Shown here piece by piece: positions 1 through 7,453 of a DNA stretch of 17,559 nucleotides (position 1 is the stretch's first letter; every line of letters starts with the position of its first letter). A program made the position numbers and the translations under genes. Below the pieces are notes generated by a model. The model did not search any database, had not been told where the DNA came from, and worked only from the letters and a program-made list of their open reading frames with translations. The stretch comes from JBDKJS01 sp039806065 (lineage in GTDB: Bacteria > Bacteroidota > Bacteroidia > AKYH767-A > 2013-40CM-41-45): the NCBI GenBank assembly GCA_039806065.1, contig JBDKJS010000209.1, forward strand, positions 1-17,559, written 5' to 3'.

Positions 1-1422
1 AGCAATGGTGCTACTACTCAATCAATCAATGCGATAAATATTGGAAATTATAGTTGTACCGTTACCTTAGGTGCTGCAACGGCACAAACCAATACCGTTT
101 CCATTACGGTCAATGGCTTGCCAAATGTGAATTTTACTACTTCGAATCCAAACAATGGACTTTCCACACTCACCGCTAGTGCAACAGGCACCATCACTTC
201 ACGACAATGGTTCTTAAATAATGTTATCATTTCAGGAGCAACCAACAATACCTACTTGGCTTCGCAATCAGGTAGTTATAAAGTGCAAGTAACCAATAGT
301 AATGGATGTACCAATACCAGCGCAGTACAAACTTTAAATATTCCAGCATTTGCACCTTCAATAAGCGCAAGTGGAAATACAAATTTTTGTATAGGATCGA
401 CCGTGACACTCACTGCTACAAATGCTAATAGCTATTTATGGAACAACGGAGCCACTTCACAATCCATTACAGTATCAACTTCAGGCAACTATACATGCAA
501 CGTAAGTAATGGCGTACAAACAGTTTCAAGTAATGCTTTAAGTGTAGTGGTGAATGCTCTACCTACAGCAAGCATTAGTAACACCACTCCAAGTAACGGG
601 AGTGCTACCATCACGGCCAATATCAATAATGGCGGTGCCAATATTATCGACTATCAATGGTTCCTAAATGGCAATGCTATATCTGGAGCTAATGCAGCCT
701 ATTTTACTGCATACCAGAATGGTGATTATCGATTAATGGTTACCAACGGCAACAGTTGCACAGGAATGAGCAATACTATCAATTTAAGCTTTCCCAACCC
801 TTGTACACTTACTATCCCAAACCAATTAGCAACTCCACAAGTTGATGACAATAGTGCACTAATACAATGGAATAACAATAGCAATACTGATAGTATCATT
901 ATAAGATTACAAAAAGAAGGCTATAATGATTTTACTTACTATCGATTTGCATTCAACGGTCAAACTAATTTACTTATAGAAAATTTATTGCCAGCTCATA
1001 AATATAACTGGAGAATAAAAACTGTTTGTGGAAATGCTTCAAGTTCATATAGTTCAAAGCAAGAATTTAGAACAAGTGGATACATGGTCTATCAGCATGT
1101 TGATCCTAATCCATACGAAACAAGATCCAATAGCGATATACTTATTCAGCATTACGCCTCTATTGATCCACAATTAAATGTATTTCCTAATCCTGTAACT
1201 GCACAGTTTACCACGCTCACATTTACCAGTGATGAAACCCTAACCGCACATTTAACCATTATGGACATTGATGGTAGATTGATTTCACAACAAGCCATTG
1301 CTATGAGTGAAGGTGAAAATTTTGTAAACATTGATGCATCACAGTTAGCCAATGGGCAATATTTAATTGGATTGCAAGGACAAAATTTGAGTGAGTTTAA
1401 AAAAGTGGTGGTAGCACATTAA
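1..1422 (+). CDS. T9SS-sorted secreted protein with Ig-like repeats (5' end missing)
   Basis: The frame is open from base 1, so the gene starts upstream of the window; 473 codons are visible. The product is probably exported by the type IX secretion system and anchored at or released from the cell surface. Visible order: the end of an Ig-like module (to about base 123), then a module with the motif QWFLNN..ISGATN..Y, a module with YLWNNGATSQSI and SGNYTCNVSNG, and a second QWFLNG..ISGAN module. The modules thus alternate in two types. An Fn3-like domain follows (about 810-1075, ending in YNWRIKTVCG), then a T9SS type A C-terminal domain (about 1170-1419) starting VFPNPV, with DGRLIS and ANGQYLIGL motifs. 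The tail is known in the family to direct export and then be removed. The N-terminal functional domain, if any, is outside the window, so an adhesive role is only an inference. Confidence 0.85.
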   Translation, partial: SNGATTQSINAINIGNYSCTVTLGAATAQTNTVSITVNGLPNVNFTTSNPNNGLSTLTASATGTITSRQWFLNNVIISGATNNTYLASQSGSYKVQVTNSNGCTNTSAVQTLNIPAFAPSISASGNTNFCIGSTVTLTATNANSYLWNNGATSQSITVSTSGNYTCNVSNGVQTVSSNALSVVVNALPTASISNTTPSNGSATITANINNGGANIIDYQWFLNGNAISGANAAYFTAYQNGDYRLMVTNGNSCTGMSNTINLSFPNPCTLTIPNQLATPQVDDNSALIQWNNNSNTDSIIIRLQKEGYNDFTYYRFAFNGQTNLLIENLLPAHKYNWRIKTVCGNASSSYSSKQEFRTSGYMVYQHVDPNPYETRSNSDILIQHYASIDPQLNVFPNPVTAQFTTLTFTSDETLTAHLTIMDIDGRLISQQAIAMSEGENFVNIDASQLANGQYLIGLQGQNLSEFKKVVVAH

Positions 1423-1469
1423 TCAATAAAAAATTTCAAGCAAGCTTTATTTTTCAGACCTTTGCAGCT

Positions 1470-2393
1470 ATGTTTAAAAAAGACATAGCTGCATTGTTTA
1501 GCGGCCTTCATCAAGAAATCGTAACAGGTTTAGAAGCTCTAGAAGGACAATCAAATTTTATTCGTGATGGGTGGACAAGGTCAGAAGGGGGCGGTGGGCT
1601 AACATGTGTGCTCGAAAATGGCAGTATTTTTGAAAAAGCTGGCGTTGCATACTCATGTATTGAAGGCACCACTCCATCCTTTCTACCAAATGAGATTCAA
1701 AAGGACTTTAAGGATTATAAAAATGAAACAAACCAGTTTATGGCCACAGGTGTATCATTGGTAATTCATCCTTTCAATCCCTTCATCCCGATTATACACA
1801 TGAATATCCGGTTTTTTGAAGCGGGAAATGTATATTGGTTTGGCGGAGGAATTGATCTCACTCCCATTTACTATGATGAACACGAAACAAATTATTTTCA
1901 TGAAACACTTAATAAAGTTTGTAACGTGTTTTCTCCTACTCTATATCCCCAGTTTAAAGAAAATGCTGATGAGTATTTTTATATAAAGCATAGAAATGAA
2001 ACCAGAGGAATTGGAGGAATATTTTTTGACAAGCTCAATGCCTCCAAAGACCAATTTTCATTTAGCGAATTAGACTTTACCATGGCAGTGGGTAAATTAT
2101 TTCTACCGCTTTATACGACTCTAGTTAAAAACAAACAACACATGCCTTTTAATGATGATCATAAAAAATGGCAACTAATGCGCAGAGGACGGTATGTTGA
2201 ATTCAATTTACTTTATGACAGAGGTACCAAGTTTGGCTTAGAGACAGGCGGAAGAGTCGAATCCATTTTAATGAGCTTACCAGCACATGCCTCTTGGAAA
2301 TACAATTATCAAGTTGGAAAAAACACTGAAGAGGAATTGCTATTGCAAAATTTAGTTAAAGGGAAAAGTAGAATTTCTGAAAATAAATTTTAG
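1470..2393 (+). CDS. hemF: Oxygen-dependent coproporphyrinogen III oxidase
   Basis: This cytoplasmic enzyme oxidatively decarboxylates coproporphyrinogen III to protoporphyrinogen IX using O2, a late step of heme synthesis. The 307-residue protein matches the usual length of about 300. Family signatures are in order: GWTRSEGGGG (34-43), HPFNPFIPIIHMNIRFFE (100-117), WFGGGIDLTP (123-132, with the conserved Asp129), HRNETRGIGGIFFD (174-187), and RRGRYVEFNLLYDRGTKFGL (238-257). The ATG at 1470 is the first in frame and gives the expected N-terminus. It lies five bases after a -7-like box (GACCTTTG, 1457-1464), suggesting a very short or absent leader. The stop codon directly abuts the ATG of the next gene, so the two are probably co-translated. 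The presence of hemF implies heme synthesis under aerobic conditions. Identification is secure. Confidence 0.96.
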   Translation: MFKKDIAALFSGLHQEIVTGLEALEGQSNFIRDGWTRSEGGGGLTCVLENGSIFEKAGVAYSCIEGTTPSFLPNEIQKDFKDYKNETNQFMATGVSLVIHPFNPFIPIIHMNIRFFEAGNVYWFGGGIDLTPIYYDEHETNYFHETLNKVCNVFSPTLYPQFKENADEYFYIKHRNETRGIGGIFFDKLNASKDQFSFSELDFTMAVGKLFLPLYTTLVKNKQHMPFNDDHKKWQLMRRGRYVEFNLLYDRGTKFGLETGGRVESILMSLPAHASWKYNYQVGKNTEEELLLQNLVKGKSRISENKF

Positions 2394-3512
2394 ATGGAGT
2401 GTAAGATAACAGCTTATAAATCCATTGAAGATTGTAAGGAGGCATGGAAACAAAATATCAATATCAACAATTCCCTTGAAATTGATGCACTCCGTGTTTT
2501 TGAAAAAGCAAAGCCTACCGGATTTACGTTTGAATACTTGCTTATCAAAGAAAAGTCAAACGAAGAAGTTATTGCTTGTTGTTACCTGCAACACATCATT
2601 ATAGGTCCAAATCAGCTTTCCATTCACACTAATTATCTTTTGAATTTTTTAATTAAAATTTTATTGTTCATCAAACCTTTCAAGGTGATTTATTGTGGCA
2701 ACTTATTCAAAGCAGAGTGTTGCGGTTTTACCGCTTTCGGTAATTTATCAGAAAAAAATATTATTGACCTTGTAAAGAGCTGGTATAAAAAACACACATA
2801 CGATCTGTTGCTTTTTAAAAACTTAAAACCTGATTTAATTACAGCACTTGCTAATGGGAAAGAGGCTATAGCCTTTGACCAAGATTTAACGATGAAATTA
2901 CAGATTAAGAATGAATGGCAAAGCCTGAACGATTATATAACAAGTTTATCTAAAAAATATAAAAAGAGAGCTGAAAAAATTCTTTGCAGCAATGAAAATT
3001 TACAATACAAGCAACTGTCAATTGAAGAAATTAGAATTAATTCTAAAAGGATCGAATATCTTTTTGATCAAATAGTTGAAAAGCAACAAATAAAGCTTGG
3101 AAGAGTAGATATCAAGTACTTTCTTGCTTGCCAAGAATACCTTGGAAATAAATTTAAATTCATGGCCATCTATGCTAAAGCAGAAATGGTCGGTTTTTAT
3201 ACAACCCTATCATATTTAGATGAACATGAAATACACTTTGTAGGAATTGATCAACTTGCCAACCTGCAATATCAAATATATTTCAATATCCTTTTCAAAG
3301 GTTTAGAAGAAGCCATACTTTCAAAGCAAAAATTCTTAGAATTAGGTAGAACGGCTCGTGAAGCAAAGGCCATACTGGGAGCCAAACCTATTCGGAGTTT
3401 AGACCTGCTTTTCCCAAAAAATTTAAGAACAAAATTTGTCCTTCAAAAAGCTACAGCGGCCTTTAATGAAACCCAGGGCGCTATATGGCAATCAAGAAAC
3501 CCATTTAAGTAA
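2394..3512 (+). CDS. FemAB/GNAT-like acyltransferase
   Basis: The 372-residue protein has no signal peptide and looks cytoplasmic. It resembles the double-GNAT FemAB-like acyltransferases (peptidoglycan biosynthesis/recognition-like family). The second half carries LSKKYKKRAEK (185-195), a basic helix typical of this fold, then FMAIYAKAEMVGFYTT (257-271) and LELGRTAREAKAILGAKP (315-332), which matches the LGRT..E.K...GA signature near the C-terminus of these proteins. The first half is divergent. The ATG follows the hemF stop with no gap, so translation is probably coupled and the pair forms an operon. A short AT-rich gap and the B12 riboswitch promoter follow. The substrate cannot be told from sequence; an amino-acid or acyl transfer onto a cell-envelope precursor is possible. 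A link to heme metabolism is suggested only by position. Confidence 0.7.
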   Translation: MECKITAYKSIEDCKEAWKQNININNSLEIDALRVFEKAKPTGFTFEYLLIKEKSNEEVIACCYLQHIIIGPNQLSIHTNYLLNFLIKILLFIKPFKVIYCGNLFKAECCGFTAFGNLSEKNIIDLVKSWYKKHTYDLLLFKNLKPDLITALANGKEAIAFDQDLTMKLQIKNEWQSLNDYITSLSKKYKKRAEKILCSNENLQYKQLSIEEIRINSKRIEYLFDQIVEKQQIKLGRVDIKYFLACQEYLGNKFKFMAIYAKAEMVGFYTTLSYLDEHEIHFVGIDQLANLQYQIYFNILFKGLEEAILSKQKFLELGRTAREAKAILGAKPIRSLDLLFPKNLRTKFVLQKATAAFNETQGAIWQSRNPFK

Positions 3513-3516
3513 TTTA

Positions 3517-3546
3517 TTAGCTAATTCGAAAAATTAATTACATTTG
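3517..3546 (+). promoter_or_regulatory. Bacteroidota-type promoter of the B12 riboswitch operon
   Basis: TACATTTG at 3539-3546 is an exact match to the Bacteroidota -7 consensus TAnnTTTG. A weak -33-like TTAG lies at 3517-3520 with an 18-base spacer. Transcription would start about 4-7 bases after the box, which coincides with the first base-paired position of the riboswitch P1 stem (3552). This agreement supports the call. Confidence 0.7.
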
Positions 3547-3551
3547 CACCC

Positions 3552-3714
3552 TTCATTGGTGTTTGCAATTGCAAAATTAAAAGGGAAACATGTGAAATTC
3601 ATGTACAGTCCCGCTGCTGTGAACCTCATAATCAGTTTCGAAATTCAAGAGCCACTGAATTTATTTTTGGGAAGGCATTTTCGAAAGAGGAAAGTCAGAA
3701 GACCTGCCAATGAA
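3552..3714 (+). ncRNA. Cobalamin (B12) riboswitch aptamer
   Basis: The leader holds the conserved landmarks of the cobalamin riboswitch in the right order. An 8-bp closing stem P1 is formed by TTCATTGG (3552-3559) and CCAATGAA (3707-3714). AAAGGGAAAC at about 3580-3589 and CAGTCCCGCTGCTGTGA (3606-3622) form the core. GCCACTG follows at 3651-3657 and GGGAAGGC at 3669-3676. The diagnostic B12 box, AAGTCAGAAGACCTGCC, lies at 3692-3708. The family binds adenosyl- or other cobalamins and lowers expression of downstream transport genes when ligand is abundant. It sits 98 bases before a TonB receptor gene, exactly where btuB leaders carry it. Short open frames running through it on both strands are not genes. 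Confidence 0.95.
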
Positions 3715-3745
3715 ACATATTTTTATGCTTTCGGAGTAAAAGCCT

Positions 3746-3782
3746 AAAAACGACTTTCCCTAAAAGGGAAGCCCTCGTTTTT
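3746..3782 (+). terminator. Terminator-like hairpin of the riboswitch expression platform
   Basis: An outer 8-bp stem AAAAACGA (3746-3753) pairs with TCGTTTTT (3775-3782). An inner stem of CTTTCCC (3754-3760) with GGGAAG (3766-3771) has a bulged T and a 3-base bulge (3772-3774), around loop TAAAA. The 3' arm ends in a five-T run. It lies between the B12 box and the btuB-like start, so it could attenuate transcription in response to ligand. The T tract is part of the stem and short, so control of translation remains possible. Confidence 0.6.
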
Positions 3783-3812
3783 ACTTGTTTGCATAAATAG
3801 ACAAATGTTAAA

Positions 3813-5681
3813 ATGGCTAGATTGATGCAAATATACCTACTCCTGCTACTGAGTGTATCCACTTCAGCAGATACGCTTATGCTGCCAGTAGCAAATATAT
3901 GCTCACAGCCATTAAGGCTTCCAGTAATTGCGCACAAAACAGACACTATTGACCTCCAGCAATTGTTTGCCAACTCTAGCGATTTAGCCCAAGTTCTTCA
4001 GAACAATTCTGCAAATTTTATTAAGTACTATGGATTGAATGGAATTGCCACACTTGGAATGAGGGGTTTAGGCAGCACCCAAACACAGGTAATGTGGAAT
4101 GGCATGAGCCTTCAACATGCCGGTGTTGGAACAATAGACTTGAGCCTCATTCCAATGAGCATGTTTGATAAAGTGACCATACAATATGGAAGCGATCCTG
4201 TAAATAATGGATCTGGAAGTGCAGGTGGATGTATTACCTTAACAAGCCTTCCTTCCAAAAGTACTGCTCATGTTCAATACCAATTTAGCTCATTGCTCAA
4301 TCATGATTTCTCTGCTCGAACAACCAATCAAATAAAATCATGGAAATACAATATTGGAGTTGGAGTGAACCATAGAAAAAATCGGTTTGACTTTATAAAC
4401 AACACACTCATTGAATCGCCTTTACAAAAAATGCCTGTCAACCTTTATAAAGCAATCCTAGGTTTTGCGGAAATAGAAAAGTTAATCAGAAAAAAAATAA
4501 AACTTAGTACAGGTTTTTGGATCCAAAATAATAGCCGAAACCTCCCACCGTTGATGTCAAGTTTGACAAACAATGCATTTCAGATTGACAATACACAGAG
4601 GCTATATCTAAACCTAACCTACTTCAGTCAAAAATTAAATTGCGACTTATTTTCCAATACACAATTTTATGCATTAGACTATATCGACTCATCGTTAGGA
4701 ATTTATTCATTAAGTAACACACACATGAGCAATATCATTACTCATGTTAAATATCAATTTTCTGAAAAAATTAAAGCTGGTTTCGAATCTAGTTTTATTG
4801 ATGAAAGAGTTACCGTTAGTGATGCCTATCCGCTACCAAAAATAAGAACTAGATTGCCAGCTAGCATCTTTATAGAATTTGATAATAAAAACCTTCAATT
4901 ACAAATAGGAAGTAAAACAGAAATAGTGAATGGCAAACTTCTTCCAATATTGCCATCAGTAAACTTGCTTGTAGAAGCTAGTAGAATTTTGGCACTTAAA
5001 CTAGCCACAAGCAAGCACTATCGATTACCTACGATAAATGATTTATACTGGCCTGTGGGAGGCAATTCTAACTTAAAACCGGAGCAAGGTTTCAACTGTC
5101 AAGGCGCTATTACGATCACTACAGATCCTGTAACATTTGGCGCCAATACCGCAGTACAGTTAATTAGCGAGGTTGGATTTTATTATTCAAGAATTACAGA
5201 TCTTATTCAATGGCAACCAGGAAACACTGCTTTCTGGCAGGCTCAGAATCTAGACAAAATTCACTCAAATGGAATAGAAGCAAGTTTAAAAGCAATAGGT
5301 CATTTTAAAAAAATAAAATTTAATCAATCAATTCATTACAACTTGATAAATGCTTATCAAACCCTAGCATTAAATACCAAACAACTTATTTACACCCCTA
5401 AGCATCGGATACAAATTAGCTCTACAATATCTTACCTTACCAATCACTTAGAACTAAATTACGGCTATACAGATAGGAGTTTTACTATAGCTGATAATAG
5501 CCGTTGGCTAACACCTTTTACTACACTCAATTTGACTTTAGCTAAATCCTTTCAGATGCACCAAACAGATATTAAGATAGGCATCACAGCCGAAAATTTA
5601 TTAAATTCAAGCTATATGGTGCTCCCCAATAGAGCTATGCCACTAAGATACTTTAAGTTTAACATAAATATTAATCTATAA
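3813..5681 (+). CDS. btuB: BtuB-like TonB-dependent outer-membrane receptor for cobalamin
   Basis: The 622-residue outer-membrane receptor is predicted to import B12 using TonB energy. An N-terminal hydrophobic stretch (about 5-18, ending near STSADT) is a likely signal peptide. The plug follows at about 45-150, with LAQVLQNNSANFIKYYG, LGMRGLGSTQTQVMWNGMSLQ and DKVTIQYGSDPVNNGSGSAGG. The remainder is a beta-barrel of alternating aromatic/polar strands, ending in MPLRYFKFNININL. It is short and lacks the carboxypeptidase-regulatory extension seen in SusC-type receptors, as expected for BtuB-like proteins. ATG 3813 is the first in-frame start after the riboswitch hairpin; ATG 3825 is an alternative. 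The substrate is inferred from the cobalamin riboswitch upstream and the BtuG-like gene 15 bases downstream, not from the receptor sequence alone. Confidence 0.88.
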   Translation: MARLMQIYLLLLLSVSTSADTLMLPVANICSQPLRLPVIAHKTDTIDLQQLFANSSDLAQVLQNNSANFIKYYGLNGIATLGMRGLGSTQTQVMWNGMSLQHAGVGTIDLSLIPMSMFDKVTIQYGSDPVNNGSGSAGGCITLTSLPSKSTAHVQYQFSSLLNHDFSARTTNQIKSWKYNIGVGVNHRKNRFDFINNTLIESPLQKMPVNLYKAILGFAEIEKLIRKKIKLSTGFWIQNNSRNLPPLMSSLTNNAFQIDNTQRLYLNLTYFSQKLNCDLFSNTQFYALDYIDSSLGIYSLSNTHMSNIITHVKYQFSEKIKAGFESSFIDERVTVSDAYPLPKIRTRLPASIFIEFDNKNLQLQIGSKTEIVNGKLLPILPSVNLLVEASRILALKLATSKHYRLPTINDLYWPVGGNSNLKPEQGFNCQGAITITTDPVTFGANTAVQLISEVGFYYSRITDLIQWQPGNTAFWQAQNLDKIHSNGIEASLKAIGHFKKIKFNQSIHYNLINAYQTLALNTKQLIYTPKHRIQISSTISYLTNHLELNYGYTDRSFTIADNSRWLTPFTTLNLTLAKSFQMHQTDIKIGITAENLLNSSYMVLPNRAMPLRYFKFNININL

Positions 5682-5696
5682 TTTTAAAAACAAATA

Positions 5697-6791
5697 ATGA
5701 AAAAACAAAATTTACTTTTAGCACTTGTAATGTGCAGTGCTCTAATTGCCTGTAAAAAGGACAACTCTGAATATGTGGAACCTACACCAGCTGCACCAGG
5801 TGGTTATGGCAGAAATGGAGTATTTGTTTCATGCGAAGGTAGCTTCATGAACAATAATGGGACTATTAGCTTCTATTCTAAGGATAGCAGTAAAATGTTT
5901 AATAACATCTATGAAAACGCAAATAATAACATTTCACCGGGAGACATAGTGCAATCATTTACCGCCATCAATGGCAAAGGATATGTAGTAGTTAATAATT
6001 CTAATACTATAAGAAAAGTAAATTTACTTGATTTCAAACTTGACACTTCCGTTGCTTTTACCTTACCCCGATTTGTCCATTATGTAAAAAATGACATTGC
6101 TTATGTTAGTACTTGGGAAAACCCTTCAGCTGCTGGAAAAGTGCATTTTCTAAACATTGTCAATAATACGATCGTAGGTTCTGTGACCACAGGCACTGGT
6201 CCTGATAAAATGCTTTTTGACAATTCGAATAATAGGGTTTTTGTATTAAATGCCGGTGGTTTTAGTTTTGACAGTACCATTACCGTTATCAATACAAATA
6301 ATAACAGTGTGGAGGCTACCATTCAAACTGGTTCTTACAATCCTTCAAGTATTGCAAAAGATGCTAATGGAAACTTGTGGGTGTTATGCAGCGGTTATAC
6401 CGACTTCAGTACCGGGACTGAATATTTTGGTAAATTGATCGTAATTGATCCCGCAACACTTTCCATTACAAAAAGCTTTGCCTTTAATGAGGGAAACCCC
6501 TACCTAACTCCTAATAAACTTATTATGAATAGCAGCGGAAATACGGTAATGTATAGTTTAAATGGAAAGATTTATAGAATGGCCATTACAGCTGTTGCGC
6601 TTCCCAGCACTGCTTTTATTGAAAGAGCCTTTTATGGGCTGTCTGTAGATCCATATTCCAATAATATTTATGGTGCCGATGCACGAGGTTTTGTAGGTAA
6701 TGGTTGGGTAATCAGATATTCAGGAAACGGTGCAATATTGGATAGTTTCCAAGTGGGCATAGGACCGAATAATTTTGAATTTATTAATTAA
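5697..6791 (+). CDS. btuG: BtuG-like surface lipoprotein, DUF5074/YncE-type beta-propeller
   Basis: The 364-residue lipoprotein has signal sequence 1-18, lipobox LIAC with Cys19, and then KKDNSE, a charged stretch of the sort that sends Bacteroidota lipoproteins to the cell surface. The mature part consists of YVTN/YncE-like propeller repeats. It opens with GVFVSCEGSFMNNNGTISFY (41-60), the start typical of DUF5074 proteins, and closes with GIGPNNFEF (354-362), also typical. Repeats include KGYVVVNNSNTIRKVNL, NRVFVLNAGG and GNLWVLCSG. In Bacteroides, BtuG proteins of this family bind cobalamin with extremely high affinity and pass it to BtuB; I infer the same role here. The gene starts 15 bases after the btuB-like stop, so the two are almost surely co-transcribed under the riboswitch. 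An exact orthologue to a characterised BtuG cannot be claimed without alignment. Confidence 0.85.
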   Translation: MKKQNLLLALVMCSALIACKKDNSEYVEPTPAAPGGYGRNGVFVSCEGSFMNNNGTISFYSKDSSKMFNNIYENANNNISPGDIVQSFTAINGKGYVVVNNSNTIRKVNLLDFKLDTSVAFTLPRFVHYVKNDIAYVSTWENPSAAGKVHFLNIVNNTIVGSVTTGTGPDKMLFDNSNNRVFVLNAGGFSFDSTITVINTNNNSVEATIQTGSYNPSSIAKDANGNLWVLCSGYTDFSTGTEYFGKLIVIDPATLSITKSFAFNEGNPYLTPNKLIMNSSGNTVMYSLNGKIYRMAITAVALPSTAFIERAFYGLSVDPYSNNIYGADARGFVGNGWVIRYSGNGAILDSFQVGIGPNNFEFIN

Positions 6792-6806
6792 AATAAACTA
6801 TTTTTG
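6774..6806 (+). promoter_or_regulatory. Internal promoter for the DUF6580-like gene
   Basis: TTTG at 6774-6777 (exact -33) and TATTTTTG at 6799-6806 (exact -7, TAnnTTTG) are separated by 21 bases, within the usual Bacteroidota spacing. The -33 element lies in the last codons of the btuG-like gene. The ATG at 6814 follows the -7 box by seven bases. Confidence 0.65.
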
Positions 6807-6813
6807 TAGCACT

Positions 6814-7350
6814 ATGTCATCAAACCAAATGAATAAAAAAGAAATGTTGATAGCTGCCCTATTAGTAGGCGCTGCTGCATGTAGCCGCTTTATTGCCATT
6901 AAGGATTTACCAAATTTCACAGCAATTGGCAGTATAGCCTTGTTTGGCGGAGCTGTAATAAAGGATAAAAGATTGTCATTATTAATTCCTATGCTGGCAC
7001 TATTCATTACTGATTTAATTATTGGTATGTATAGCACCATGTGGATAGTGTACGTTAGCTTCGCTATTATGGGAATGATAGGCTGGTGGGTGGCTAGGAG
7101 CATGAAACCAATAAATATAGCAATGGGGACGCTAGCAGGAGGAGTAGTTTTCTACCTTCTCACCAATTTGCCATTTTTATACAATGATATAAGTCTTTAC
7201 TCAAATGATATTAATGGTTTAATTGCATCTTACACAGCCGCTCTTCCTTTTTATAGAAATCAATTATTGGGTGATCTTTTTTATACTACTACCCTTTTTG
7301 GAGCCTATTTCTGGATAAAGGCTCAAAGTCAAATAAAAGCTACTGCCTAA
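6814..7350 (+). CDS. DUF6580-like integral membrane protein, candidate B12 carrier
   Basis: The 178-residue inner-membrane protein has about six hydrophobic segments (about 11-25, 37-50, 55-71, 74-93, 100-118, 155-170). Motifs LPNFTAIGSIALFGGA (33-48) and FYRNQLLGDLFYTTTLFGAY (149-168) recall the DUF6580 putative-transport family, which resembles substrate-binding S components of ECF transporters. The biochemical role is not visible. Its place 22 bases after the btuG-like gene and before the operon terminator suggests carriage of cobalamin or a precursor across the inner membrane. I chose ATG 6814 because other genes here also start a few bases after a -7 box. ATG 6829 (MNKKEMLIAALLVG) is a good alternative, giving a leader of about 17 bases. 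An in-frame TTG at 6775 inside btuG is unlikely. Confidence 0.8.
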   Translation: MSSNQMNKKEMLIAALLVGAAACSRFIAIKDLPNFTAIGSIALFGGAVIKDKRLSLLIPMLALFITDLIIGMYSTMWIVYVSFAIMGMIGWWVARSMKPINIAMGTLAGGVVFYLLTNLPFLYNDISLYSNDINGLIASYTAALPFYRNQLLGDLFYTTTLFGAYFWIKAQSQIKATA

Positions 7351-7373
7351 TAAAGTTTAATTTAAATAAAAAT

Positions 7374-7406
7374 AAAAACCCGCTCATGGTTGAAGCGGGT
7401 TTTTTT
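7374..7406 (+). terminator. Rho-independent terminator of the B12 operon
   Basis: An 11-bp stem, AAAAACCCGCT (7374-7384) with AGCGGGTTTTT (7394-7404), closes a 9-base loop and runs into a seven-T tract (7400-7406). The stem is perfect and GC-rich in its upper part. It lies 23 bases after the DUF6580-like stop codon. Confidence 0.93.
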
Positions 7407-7453
7407 ACAACCTTACGGGGTTGTGTGAGGCATTAATCAATCTTACGGGATTG
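7407..7453. repeat. Two related mini-hairpins with a shared TTACGG loop
   Basis: The first inverted repeat is ACAACC (7407-7412), TTACGG, GGTTGT (7419-7424). The second is CAATC (7438-7442), TTACGG, GATTG (7449-7453). The two copies have identical 6-base loops and are 30 bases apart. Their stems differ by one compensated base pair, C-G against T-A. They follow directly on the B12 operon terminator. Their role is unknown. Confidence 0.7.

Noticed and set aside
3544..3747. Open frame of 67 codons starting with TTG upstream of btuB
   Set aside because: It runs through the cobalamin riboswitch core and B12 box; the RNA structure explains the sequence and no promoter-proximal ATG exists.
3669..3771. 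Pairing of the two GGGAAG copies (3669-3674 and 3766-3771) as a direct repeat element
   Set aside because: The first copy is a conserved part of the riboswitch and the second an arm of the hairpin; the match is short and explained by those structures.
3695..3973. Minus-strand open frame of 92 codons
   Set aside because: It covers the B12 box, the terminator-like hairpin and the start of the btuB-like gene on the other strand; no promoter and no family features.
6798..7103. Minus-strand open frame of 101 codons
   Set aside because: Antisense shadow of the DUF6580-like membrane gene, whose hydrophobic codons give long antisense frames.
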